Positions 15,046-21,817 of a stretch of DNA of 23,099 bases are shown piece after piece. This stretch comes from JANYBV01 sp043763155 (GTDB lineage Bacteria; Pseudomonadota; Alphaproteobacteria; Rickettsiales; SXRF01): positions 1 through 23,099 of the forward strand of contig JAYULW010000100.1 of the NCBI GenBank assembly GCA_043763155.1, in the 5' to 3' direction. The notes below the pieces were generated by a model that was given only the letters and a program-made list of their open reading frames with translations, did no database searches and had not been told where the DNA came from. Both the position numbers and the translations under genes were made by a program. The first letter of the stretch is position 1. Each line of letters opens with the position of its first letter.

Positions 15046-16410
15046 ATGACCAAGAAGAATTTCATTTTCGCAACGGCAAGCATCTTCGCTCTGACCGCAG
15101 CAACGAACGCTTTCGCAGCCGGTAACGTATTCAACGTGACCCAGGTTGGTACCAACAACACCACCACCGGCTCGCAGACCCAGACCGACAACGTAGCAAA
15201 CGTAGCCCAGAACGGCACCAGCAACGTTGCAGCAGCTGATCAGGACGGCAAGCTGAACAACACCAACATCCAGCAGACCGGCACCAACGCGAACTTCGCA
15301 TCCAAAGTGACCGGCAACGGCAACGTGATCACCGCTCGCCAGAACGGCAACGGCAACGTTGGTAAAGTAGTCATCACCGGCACCTCGAACAACGCGGCGC
15401 TGAACCAGATCGTAAACACCTCGGTTGCTCCTACCACCAACCTGAACAACGCAAACATCGCAATCAACGGCGCGAACAACAAGACCGCCGCTGACCAGTA
15501 CGGTGAAAAGAACCAGTTGGTAATCAGCCAGAACGGCGAAACCCAGACCGCTAAAACCACCCAGATCGGCAACAGCAACAGCATGACTGTTATCGAACAG
15601 GGCACCACCAGCACTGTTAACGCAGTTCAGCAGGGCACCAGCAACGCTGCCAAGATCCAGAACATTGGCGTGAACAACGTAATGACCACCAACCAGAACG
15701 GCACCGGCAACCGCATTGACGCGACTGTTGACGGCCAGCAGGCTAACGTGGACATTAAGCAGGCTCCTGGCGCACAGCCCGGCAACAACAACTACTACTT
15801 CGTATACTCCAACGGTATTTCAAACACCGTAAAGGGCGAACAGTACGGCCTGGATAACAGCTCCACCGTAACCCAGGAAGGCACGCACCTCAACGCGACC
15901 ACCTACCAGTACGGCGACCCGCAGAACATCCGTATCAACCAGGTTGGTGAATACATGGACGCGAAAGCTACCCAGATCGGTTACACCAACAATGCAACCA
16001 TCAACCAGACCGTTGGTCACCAGAAAGCAACCACCTACCAGTGGGGTTACTCCAACGCAGTTGCTGTAGCCCAGAACGGTGGCAATAGCGAAATCATCGT
16101 GAACCAGAGCGGCACTGCCAACAAGTCTACCGACTCCCAGACCGGCGGCAACGACAAGACCACCATCAACCAGACTGGCACCAACAACACCGCCAACGCT
16201 GCCCAGATCGGTGACAACATCTTGTTGAACGCTGCCCAGAACGGCACTGACAACGTAATCAGCTCGGTGCAGAACGGCACCAACCAGATTGCTGCACTCA
16301 GCCAGACTGGCACCGCAAACGTGATCAGCCTCGCTCAGGCTGGCACCGCCCAGAATGCAAGCGTAACGCAGAATGGTACCGGCAACCACACGACCCTGAA
16401 CCAGCACTAA
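15046..16410 (+). CDS. Curlin-repeat secreted protein (putative functional amyloid)
   Basis: A 454-aa protein with a Sec signal peptide (K-K-N-F then a hydrophobic core, cleavage at A-F-A-A, about residue 24). Nearly all the mature protein is a run of short units of the form Q-x-G-x-x-N or N-G-T-x-N separated by V/A-rich strands (Q-N-G-T-S-N, Q-T-G-T-N-A-N, Q-N-G-T-D-N, Q-T-G-T-A-N and so on), the pattern of curlin-associated repeats that stack into beta-sheet amyloid. It is longer than CsgA (about 150 aa). A middle block (about 245-330) has tyrosine-rich units (Y-Q-Y-G, Y-Q-W-G). Codon use is strongly biased to AAC, ACC, GGC and CAG, suggesting high expression. GGA is 7 nt before the ATG. 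No csgB, csgE, csgF or csgG lies in the window. Confidence 0.82.
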   Translation: MTKKNFIFATASIFALTAATNAFAAGNVFNVTQVGTNNTTTGSQTQTDNVANVAQNGTSNVAAADQDGKLNNTNIQQTGTNANFASKVTGNGNVITARQNGNGNVGKVVITGTSNNAALNQIVNTSVAPTTNLNNANIAINGANNKTAADQYGEKNQLVISQNGETQTAKTTQIGNSNSMTVIEQGTTSTVNAVQQGTSNAAKIQNIGVNNVMTTNQNGTGNRIDATVDGQQANVDIKQAPGAQPGNNNYYFVYSNGISNTVKGEQYGLDNSSTVTQEGTHLNATTYQYGDPQNIRINQVGEYMDAKATQIGYTNNATINQTVGHQKATTYQWGYSNAVAVAQNGGNSEIIVNQSGTANKSTDSQTGGNDKTTINQTGTNNTANAAQIGDNILLNAAQNGTDNVISSVQNGTNQIAALSQTGTANVISLAQAGTAQNASVTQNGTGNHTTLNQH

Positions 16411-16416
16411 GAGCTG

Positions 16417-16441
16417 GTTCGGCTACCTTCGGGTAGCGAAC
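16417..16441 (+). other. UUCG hairpin after the curlin-like gene
   Basis: GTTC-G-GCTACC, loop TTCG, GGTAGC-GAAC folds into a stable tetraloop hairpin just after the stop codon. It lies directly before the intrinsic terminator and could protect the 3' end of the mRNA. Confidence 0.6.
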
Positions 16442-16450
16442 GCAACGGCA

Positions 16451-16477
16451 AAAGGCCGCCCTTCGGGGCGGCCTTTT
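16451..16477 (+). terminator. Intrinsic terminator of the curlin-like gene
   Basis: An 11-bp perfect stem AAAGGCCGCCC / GGGCGGCCTTT with a TTCG tetraloop runs into a T5 tract. This is a textbook strong rho-independent terminator and closes the curlin-like gene as a monocistronic unit. Confidence 0.93.
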
Positions 16478-16555
16478 TCGTATCCACCTGAATCAAAAAG
16501 ATAAAAAAGGGAAACAAGCCCGCAAACCCACCAAAATCGAAGCCTGCCGGGCGTG

Positions 16556-16621
16556 CTTCGTGACAGTGCGGTTTCAGCATTGTTACAGTTCGGTTACAAC
16601 TCGGTTACAGGACGGTGAATA
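16556..16621. repeat. Six-unit array of 11-bp direct repeats (likely response-regulator binding sites)
   Basis: Six units of exactly 11 bp follow each other: the hexamers GTGACA, GTTTCA, GTTACA, GTTACA, GTTACA and GTGAAT start at 16560, 16571, 16582, 16593, 16604 and 16615. The consensus unit is N-N-CGGTTACAG. On the minus strand the units read CTGTAAC/CTGTCAC separated by 4 nt, which is the layout of PHO boxes (CTGTCAT-N4 repeats) bound by PhoB-type OmpR-family regulators. The array ends 24 bp before a -35 element driving the 56-aa gene at 16719. Relative to that gene, the PHO-like orientation is reversed, so the regulator's identity is uncertain. Confidence 0.7.
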
Positions 16622-16645
16622 CTGGCCCTTCCTCGCTCATAGCGT

Positions 16646-16674
16646 TTGATAGGCCTGCCGCTTTTCGATAGGAT
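16646..16674 (+). promoter_or_regulatory. Promoter of the 56-aa gene
   Basis: TTGATA (16646-16651) and TAGGAT (16669-16674) are separated by 17 nt. Initiation near 16681 would give a 38-nt leader that includes the GGAG ribosome site of the small gene. The 11-bp repeat array lies just upstream. Confidence 0.6.
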
Positions 16675-16718
16675 AAACTTAATGAAACGCGATAAGGGTC
16701 GCAACCGGAGTAAAGGTT

Positions 16719-16889
16719 ATGGTTGATATGAGCATACTGCAAATGAACGGCAACAAGATGGATGGCGTTGAAAAGAATGGCGTCAGTGTAGTACGTTTAG
16801 CTGGCGTTGTTGGCCAGGGCAGTGAATTCAGCAAGGGCATGGCCGCAGGACTTGAACGCAGCCAGGATAAAGGCTGGAGCATGTCATAA
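16719..16889 (+). CDS. Small protein (56 aa) of unknown function
   Basis: The frame begins ATG-GTT-GAT-ATG and ends with TAA at 16887-16889. GGAG sits 8 nt before the ATG. The product begins M-V-D-M-S-I-L-Q-M-N-G-N-K-M and continues with V-S-V-V-R-L-A-G-V-V-G-Q-G-S-E-F-S-K-G-M; it is mildly hydrophobic in the middle, rich in Met and Gly, and has no signal peptide or true transmembrane helix. It is flanked by a plausible sigma70 promoter and a perfect intrinsic terminator, so it is a complete single-gene transcription unit. No family is recognised. A short ATG frame at 16682 in the leader (14 codons) ends before it and could be a leader peptide. Confidence 0.68.
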   Translation: MVDMSILQMNGNKMDGVEKNGVSVVRLAGVVGQGSEFSKGMAAGLERSQDKGWSMS

Positions 16890-16923
16890 CAGACTATGCG
16901 CCACGAAAATGGCAAATAACATC

Positions 16924-16954
16924 AAGGCGTTACCAAAGGTAACGCCTTTGTTTT
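16924..16954 (+). terminator. Intrinsic terminator of the 56-aa gene
   Basis: AAGGCGTTACC, loop AAA, GGTAACGCCTT is a perfect 11-bp stem followed by TGTTTT. It lies 34 nt after the stop codon of the small gene and supports that gene being transcribed. Confidence 0.9.
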
Positions 16955-17013
16955 ATCTAAGCACCCAAACCGCTAAGCCGATGATAAGATTTAATTAACC
17001 TTTTGATCCTACA

Positions 17014-17040
17014 TTTACATTTGGCCTAAACCATTATAAT
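17014..17040 (+). promoter_or_regulatory. Promoter of the 17070 gene
   Basis: A perfect TATAAT (17035-17040) is preceded by TTTACA (17014-17019) with a short 15-nt spacer. Initiation near 17047 would give a leader of about 23 nt. Confidence 0.5.
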
Positions 17041-17069
17041 ATAGTGCCATAAAAACCTGCGAAGTCCCT

Positions 17070-17444
17070 ATGTCCACTAAATGGAGTACAGAAGTTCTGG
17101 GAAAAGGCGGCAAGCCTGATTTTGCCGCCCTGCTCAAGGACGAGTTCACGGTAATCCTGCTCCGTGGCAAAAACGTATTCGGCGACCTGATTTATTGTTA
17201 TCTCAAAATCACCTTCGCCGACATTGACAAACTGCAAGCCGCCATCGAAGGCAGCACCACCTTCAACATCTCCGATTTCGGCAGCGTTATCGCCGCTGGC
17301 AAAGGCGAACCCACCGACGAAGTACAAGCCGAAGTCGCCATGGCCTATCCGCTGCTCGACAAGCCTAAACCCATCGTGACGCCCGCCAACGACAGCGCGC
17401 CCGTTGCCCCCAAGCAAGAAAAGAAAGCCTGGGACGAGTACTAG
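17070..17444 (+). CDS. Small conserved-looking cytoplasmic protein, function unknown
   Basis: A 124-aa soluble protein. The N-terminal 80 residues look like a compact alpha/beta domain (F-T-V-I-L-L-R-G-K-N-V-F-G-D-L-I-Y-C-Y-L-K-I, D-I-D-K-L-Q-A-A-I, F-N-I-S-D-F-G-S-V-I-A-A-G-K-G-E-P-T). The last 35 residues are proline- and alanine-rich and end K-K-A-W-D-E-Y, probably disordered. It is preceded by a good -10 element but only a weak ribosome site. It sits before lgt on the same strand, with a separate promoter between them. Uncharacterised small proteins of this type occur in alphaproteobacteria, but I cannot name the family. Confidence 0.68.
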   Translation: MSTKWSTEVLGKGGKPDFAALLKDEFTVILLRGKNVFGDLIYCYLKITFADIDKLQAAIEGSTTFNISDFGSVIAAGKGEPTDEVQAEVAMAYPLLDKPKPIVTPANDSAPVAPKQEKKAWDEY

Positions 17445-17468
17445 AATCCAGCCTTATATATTGAATAC

Positions 17469-17496
17469 TTGCCAAGCCATCCGCTTGCCGTATATT
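17469..17496 (+). promoter_or_regulatory. Promoter of the lgt operon
   Basis: TTGCCA (17469-17474) and TATATT (17491-17496) are separated by 16 nt. Initiation near 17503 gives a leader of about 38 nt. The bases TTGCCGTATATTCCAGC here match the 13130-13146 promoter at 15 of 17 positions. Confidence 0.55.
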
Positions 17497-17541
17497 CCAG
17501 CATCCTCCAATCACTGATGCCCACCCGACATATACAAGCCA

Positions 17542-18387
17542 ATGGCAATCCCCTTCCCCGCAATTGACCCCGTCGCCCTCCATATCGGCCCCCTGCCTTA
17601 TCTGGGCAGTTTGTCCATCCGCTGGTATTCGCTGGCCTACATCGCGGGCATCCTGCTGGGCTGGTGGTACCTGGCCGCCGAGCACAAACGACGCCCCATC
17701 CCCAATCTTTCCAAATCTGCGCTCGACGACATGATCACATGGGCCGTCATCGGCATCGTCGGCGGTGGCCGCCTTGGCTATGTGCTGTTTTACAAGCCCG
17801 GCTATTACATGGAACACCCCAATGAAATCCTGCATCTCTGGGAAGGCGGCATGTCCTTCCACGGCGGCATGCTGGGCGTCATCACCGCCTTCGTCCTTTT
17901 CGCCCGCAAACATAATGTGCGCTTCTTTCATTTGATTGATGTCATCGCCCCCGCCGCCACCATCGGTTTGCTTTTCGGCCGCCTCGCCAACTTTATCAAC
18001 GGCGAACTCTGGGGCCGCGTAACCGACGTGCCATGGGCCATCATCTTCCCCCGCGGTGGCGACCTGCCGCGCCATCCCAGCCAATTATATGAAGGCTTTA
18101 TGGAAGGCATCATCCTGTTTGCAATCCTCACCTACCTCATGAAATGCACCAACGCCCGCGACAAACCCGGCATGCTCGGCGGCGCATTTATTTTTGGCTA
18201 CGGCGTCGCCCGCGTCATCGCAGAGTGCTTCCGCGAGCCCGATGATTTCCTCGGCTTCTTCCCCGGCGGCATCACCATGGGCCAGATCCTCTGCATCCCC
18301 ATGCTCGCCTACGGCGCGTACCTCATTTTCCGCGACGGTTCCCGCCGCCCCATGCCCCTTCCCGTTCCCGTCCCCAAATCCGCATGA
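17542..18387 (+). CDS. lgt: Prolipoprotein diacylglyceryl transferase Lgt
   Basis: A 281-aa inner-membrane enzyme with about seven hydrophobic helices that moves the diacylglyceryl group of phosphatidylglycerol onto the lipobox cysteine of prolipoproteins. The N-terminal S-I-R-W-Y-S-L-A-Y, G-G-R-L-G-Y-V-L-F-Y (75-84), G-G-M-S-F-H-G-G (102-109, essential His), the Lgt signature G-R-L-A-N-F-I-N-G-E-L-W-G-R (146-159) and H-P-S-Q-L-Y-E (178-184) are all present; the protein looks intact. The stop overlaps the start of the MidA-like gene (ATGA), so the two are coupled. Substrates in this window include the lipoprotein at 14404 and MlaA; its lipid donor pathway includes PgsA. Confidence 0.97.
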   Translation: MAIPFPAIDPVALHIGPLPYLGSLSIRWYSLAYIAGILLGWWYLAAEHKRRPIPNLSKSALDDMITWAVIGIVGGGRLGYVLFYKPGYYMEHPNEILHLWEGGMSFHGGMLGVITAFVLFARKHNVRFFHLIDVIAPAATIGLLFGRLANFINGELWGRVTDVPWAIIFPRGGDLPRHPSQLYEGFMEGIILFAILTYLMKCTNARDKPGMLGGAFIFGYGVARVIAECFREPDDFLGFFPGGITMGQILCIPMLAYGAYLIFRDGSRRPMPLPVPVPKSA

Positions 18388-19445
18388 CCCTCGACAAACA
18401 CATCAAAGAAGCCATCTTCGAAAACGGCCCCATGAACATCGCCGAATACATGGTGCTGGCCCTCACCCAGCCCGAATACGGCTACTACATGCGCAAAGAC
18501 CCGTTTGGCGTGCAGGGCGATTTCACCACCGCTCCCGAAATCAGCCAGATATTCGGCGAACTCATCGGCGCATGGCTCGTCACCCAATGGGTCATGATGG
18601 GCAAACCCGCCGATTGCGCCCTCGCCGAAATCGGCCCCGGCCGCGGAACATTGATGGCCGACATCCTGCGCGCCACCTCCAAGGTAAAAGGCTTCCACGA
18701 CGCAATCTCCGTGCATTTAATGGAACTCAGCCCCACCCTGCGCCAGAAGCAATGGACAACGCTTGCCGGTAAACACCCCAACATCACCTGGCACATGGGC
18801 TTCGCCGAAATTCCTGCCAAGCCACTGCTGCTCGTCTGCAACGAATTCTTCGACGCACTGCCCATCCGCCAGTACCTGCATGAAGCCGACGGCTGGAAAG
18901 AACGCAAAATCAGCCTCGATAAAAAGGGCAACCTCGAATTCGTGTTTGAAGCCACCGAGCCACCCGAAGCGCTGGAAACCGAGCCCGTCTCCGAAGAGCT
19001 ATATGAATATTGCGAAGCGGCCCGCGCCATGTCTTTCGTCATTGCCAACCGCATCAGCATGTATGGCGGCAGCGCTTTAATTATTGATTACGGCTATGAC
19101 CACGGCAACGGCGACACGCTGCAGGCAGTGCGCAACCACCGCCACCACGAAGTGCTGGAAGAACCCGGCACCGCCGACCTCACCGCCCATGTGGATTTCG
19201 GCGTCATCACCCATGTCGCAGCCATCGGCGGCTGCACCGTCTACGGCCCCGTAGGCCAAGGCTTCTTCCTGAACCGCCTCGGCGCGCTGGAACGCACCGC
19301 AGTCTTGTGCGAAAAAGCCACCGAAAAACAAAAAGAGGCCCTCACCTCCGGCATCATGCGCCTCACCAACGCCGACCAGATGGGCACCCTCTTCAAAGCC
19401 CTCTGCATCGTAAACCCCGCCATGCCCAAACCCGAAGGGTTTTAA
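18384..19445 (+). CDS. MidA/NDUFAF7-type SAM-dependent methyltransferase (COG1565)
   Basis: A 353-aa protein. Near the start are Y-G-Y-Y-M-R-K-D-P-F-G (32-42) and G-D-F-T-T-A-P-E-I-S-Q-x-F-G-E-L-I-G-A-W (45-64), then the SAM-binding loop A-E-I-G-P-G-R-G-T-L-M (81-91) and the N-E-F-F-D-A-L-P (153-160) motif: all are hallmarks of the COG1565 family. The mitochondrial member NDUFAF7 dimethylates an arginine of the complex I subunit NDUFS2, and bacterial members are presumed to act on the respiratory chain or a similar target. Linked to lgt by a 4-nt overlap and followed by pgeF after a palindromic repeat, the common alphaproteobacterial order. Confidence 0.92.
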   Translation: MTLDKHIKEAIFENGPMNIAEYMVLALTQPEYGYYMRKDPFGVQGDFTTAPEISQIFGELIGAWLVTQWVMMGKPADCALAEIGPGRGTLMADILRATSKVKGFHDAISVHLMELSPTLRQKQWTTLAGKHPNITWHMGFAEIPAKPLLLVCNEFFDALPIRQYLHEADGWKERKISLDKKGNLEFVFEATEPPEALETEPVSEELYEYCEAARAMSFVIANRISMYGGSALIIDYGYDHGNGDTLQAVRNHRHHEVLEEPGTADLTAHVDFGVITHVAAIGGCTVYGPVGQGFFLNRLGALERTAVLCEKATEKQKEALTSGIMRLTNADQMGTLFKALCIVNPAMPKPEGF

Positions 19446-19449
19446 AAAA

Positions 19450-19534
19450 CCGTCATACCGGCGCAGGCCGGTATCCAGCCACACCACACCCAGCAAGCCC
19501 CAAAGCTGGACCCCGGCCTTCGCCGGGGTGACGG
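19450..19534. repeat. Palindromic dispersed repeat between midA and pgeF
   Basis: An 85-bp element with matching ends (CCGTCAT at 19450, GTGACGG ending 19534) and two inner hairpins: TACCGGC-GCAG-GCCGGTA (19456-19473) and CCCCGGC-CTTC-GCCGGGG (19511-19528). The halves, of the type GTCATNCCGGC...GGCCGGNATCCAG, are familiar as intergenic repeats scattered through many alphaproteobacterial genomes. Here it follows the midA stop by 4 nt and may also stop transcription, though no T tract follows. Confidence 0.75.
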
Positions 19535-19546
19535 CACTTCTATATC

Positions 19547-19575
19547 TTGAACGCGGGGCGCACAGTCGCTATAAC
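19547..19575 (+). promoter_or_regulatory. Promoter placing the start site at the pgeF ATG
   Basis: TTGAAC (19547-19552) and TATAAC (19570-19575) are separated by 17 nt. Only 7 nt lie between the -10 and ATG 19583, so the predicted transcription start coincides with the A of the start codon. This predicts a leaderless mRNA and fits the absence of a Shine-Dalgarno. Confidence 0.68.
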
Positions 19576-19582
19576 TAATCCC

Positions 19583-20347
19583 ATGCTCACCTGCCCCGAA
19601 CTCTCAAAACAGAAAAACATCCGCCATGGCTTCTTCACCCGTCAGGGCGGCAAAAGCTTTGGCCTGTATAATTCCCTGAATTGCGGCTATGGCTCCGGCG
19701 ATGATCTGGAAATCGTGGCCCACAACCGCGACGTCGTCGCCAAAGCCCTCGGCGCTGAAGGCAAAGCCCTCTGCACCGCCTACCAAATCCACAGCCCTAC
19801 GGTTGCAACATTGGGCGCCCCATGGGCGTGGAAAGACGCCCCCGAAGCCGACGCGCTGGTAACCGCCACCCCCGGCGTAGCGCTCGGCATCCTCACCGCC
19901 GATTGCGTGCCCATCTTATTTTCCGATTCCCACGCCCGCGTCATCGGTGCTGCCCACGCAGGCTGGAAGGGCGCTTATGGCGGCGTTGCAGCCGCAACCA
20001 TCACCGCCATGGAAAAACTGGGTGCGACCAAAGAAAACATCACCGCCACCATCGGCCCCGCAATCGCCCAGATGTCCTATGAAGTCGGCCCCGAATTCAA
20101 AGAGCGCTTAGCCGTACAAAACCCTGAAAACACGCATCTTTTCACCCCATCCACCAAAGCGAACCACCATATGTTCGACTTGAAGGGTTATGTGCAAAGA
20201 AGCCTGAAAGCCGCAGGCTTAGGGGCCATAAATATGCTTGAAAACGACACCTGTTCGGAAGAAGATGCTTTTTTCAGCTTCCGGCGCGCAACCCTGCGGC
20301 AAGAACCCGTATATGGCCGCCACATCTCGGCCATTATGTTAGACTAG
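19583..20347 (+). CDS. pgeF: Laccase-domain protein PgeF/YfiH (peptidoglycan editing / purine nucleoside phosphorylase family)
   Basis: I start at ATG 19583 (254 aa), because the TTG at 19547 is the -35 hexamer of a promoter. The family's zinc ligands are present: Q-I-H-S with H70, T-A-D-C with C108, and A-A-H-A-G-W-K-G with H125. The N-terminal H-G-F-F-T-R-Q-G-G and S-L-N-C-G motifs and the C-terminal F-F-S-F-R-R are typical. E. coli YfiH is described as correcting L-Ser misincorporation in muropeptides, and related proteins act on purine nucleosides; which applies here is not determinable. It follows lgt-midA, and ilvE begins 28 nt downstream. Confidence 0.92.
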   Translation: MLTCPELSKQKNIRHGFFTRQGGKSFGLYNSLNCGYGSGDDLEIVAHNRDVVAKALGAEGKALCTAYQIHSPTVATLGAPWAWKDAPEADALVTATPGVALGILTADCVPILFSDSHARVIGAAHAGWKGAYGGVAAATITAMEKLGATKENITATIGPAIAQMSYEVGPEFKERLAVQNPENTHLFTPSTKANHHMFDLKGYVQRSLKAAGLGAINMLENDTCSEEDAFFSFRRATLRQEPVYGRHISAIMLD

Positions 20348-20375
20348 GCCATACTTTTTTAGACCAAGGATTTTT

Positions 20376-21254
20376 ATGAGCATCATTCCCTTCGACGACC
20401 GCGACGGCTACATCTGGCAAGATGGCAAATTTGTGGCATGGCGCGAAGCGAAAGTGCATGTACTCACCCACGGCCTGCATTACGGCTCCTGCGTGTTCGA
20501 AGGCGTGCGTGCCTATGAGGGCAACATCTTCAAACTGCGCGAACACACCGAGCGCCTGCATAAATCCGCCGAACTCTTAGGTTTCCAAATCCCCTACAGC
20601 GTCGCAGAACTCGAAAAAGCGCAAATAGACACCCTCGCCAAACAAAACATCACCAACGGCTACATCCGCCCCGTCGCGTGGCGCGGCAGCGAAATGATGG
20701 CCATCAGCGCGCAAGCTACCAAAATCCACGTCGCCATCGCCGCATGGGAGTGGCCGAGCTACTTCGGCAACGAAGCCAAAACCAAGGGCCTCAAGCTGCA
20801 AATGGCCAAATGGGCGCGCCCCGCACCCAACACCGCCCCCACCGCCAGCAAAGCCGCAGGCCTGTATATGATTTGCACCATGTCCAAACACGCCGCCGAA
20901 GCCGACGGCTTCAACGACGCGCTGATGCTGGATTATCGCGGCTACATCGCTGAAGCCACCGGCGCCAATTTGTTTTTTGTATTCAACGGCGAGCTGCACA
21001 CCCCAACGCCCGACTGCTTCTTAAACGGCATCACCCGCCTCACCGTCATGGACCTCGCGCGCAAACGCGGCATCAAGGTCGTCGAACGCCACATCAAACC
21101 CGAAGAACTGGCCCAAGTGCAGGAAACCTTCCTCACCGGCACCGCCGCCGAAATCACCCCCATCGGCCAGATCGGCGAGCAAACCTTCCCGGTTGGCCCC
21201 ATTACCAAACAGCTCATGGATGACTACACCGCGCTGGTGAAGCAACCGTCCTAA
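20376..21254 (+). CDS. ilvE: Branched-chain amino acid aminotransferase IlvE
   Basis: A 292-aa fold-type IV PLP enzyme that interconverts branched-chain amino acids and their 2-oxo acids. Motifs: H-G-L-H-Y-G-S-C-V-F-E-G-V-R-A-Y (32-47), Y-I-R-P-V-A-W-R-G (96-104), the catalytic lysine in T-A-S-K-A-A-G-L-Y (K159), L-D-Y-R-G-Y-I-A-E-A-T-G-A-N-L-F and N-G-I-T-R-L-T-V. Length is normal. AAGGA is 6 nt before the ATG. A related D-amino-acid or aminodeoxychorismate function is less likely, as the length and these motifs fit IlvE. Convergent with pgsA, the two stop codons sharing bases. Confidence 0.93.
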   Translation: MSIIPFDDRDGYIWQDGKFVAWREAKVHVLTHGLHYGSCVFEGVRAYEGNIFKLREHTERLHKSAELLGFQIPYSVAELEKAQIDTLAKQNITNGYIRPVAWRGSEMMAISAQATKIHVAIAAWEWPSYFGNEAKTKGLKLQMAKWARPAPNTAPTASKAAGLYMICTMSKHAAEADGFNDALMLDYRGYIAEATGANLFFVFNGELHTPTPDCFLNGITRLTVMDLARKRGIKVVERHIKPEELAQVQETFLTGTAAEITPIGQIGEQTFPVGPITKQLMDDYTALVKQPS

Positions 21255-21817
21255 GAGGTCATATGCTTTACGCCCGTTTTCAGGTACGCATACCCTGTAA
21301 CGAGCGTTAAAAGCGCCGCAGCCCACAGGCACACGCGGCCAAGTATCTCCGCATGCAGCCACACAGGGCCGCCCACGCCAAGCAGCAGCAGGAAAATCGC
21401 CGCCATCTGCACCGCTGTCTTCCATTTCGCCAAACGGCTCACCGGAACCCCCACCCGAATTTCCGCCAGAAACTCCCGCAGGCCCGAAACCAGAATCTCG
21501 CGGCACACAATGGCAATCGAGGGAATAATATCCGCCCGCGTTACGTCGTCACTGTTAGATTGCACCAGCAAAAGCAGCGCGGTCGCCACCAACAGCTTAT
21601 CGGCAATCGGGTCAAGGAACCGGCCAATATTGGAATGCGCCTGCCAGATACGCGCCACATACCCGTCCAGCCAGTCAGTAAGGCTCGCAAAGAAGAATAA
21701 GCCCGAAGAAAGATAATAAGACCACTGCCCCTTTAGGAAAAACACCAGAATCAGCGCCGGAATCACCACGATCCGCGCATATGTCAGGTAGTTGGGGAGG
21801 TTCTTCTTAAAGCTCAT
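21251..21817 (-). CDS. pgsA: CDP-diacylglycerol–glycerol-3-phosphate 3-phosphatidyltransferase
   Basis: A 188-aa membrane enzyme making phosphatidylglycerol phosphate from CDP-diacylglycerol and glycerol 3-phosphate. The CDP-alcohol phosphatidyltransferase signature is complete: D48-W-L-D51-G52-Y-V-A-R56 ... G65-R-F-L-D69-P-I-A-D73, where the aspartates bind the metal and CDP. It begins N-L-P-N-Y-L-T-Y-A-R, typical of PgsA. The start overlaps the cysA stop (ATGA), an unusual pairing of phospholipid synthesis with sulfate uptake. Its product feeds Lgt, encoded in this window. Confidence 0.93.
   Translation of the reverse strand: MSFKKNLPNYLTYARIVVIPALILVFFLKGQWSYYLSSGLFFFASLTDWLDGYVARIWQAHSNIGRFLDPIADKLLVATALLLLVQSNSDDVTRADIIPSIAIVCREILVSGLREFLAEIRVGVPVSRLAKWKTAVQMAAIFLLLLGVGGPVWLHAEILGRVCLWAAALLTLVTGYAYLKTGVKHMTS

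Noticed and set aside
15820..16407. Long open frame antisense to the curlin-like gene
   Set aside because: It mirrors the repeated AAC/GGC/ACC/CAG codons of the real gene; the product is a Val/Gly-rich repetition without ribosome site or known fold.
16556..16621. CRISPR array
   Set aside because: The repeat period is 11 bp with no spacers of CRISPR length and no cas genes; protein-binding sites explain it.
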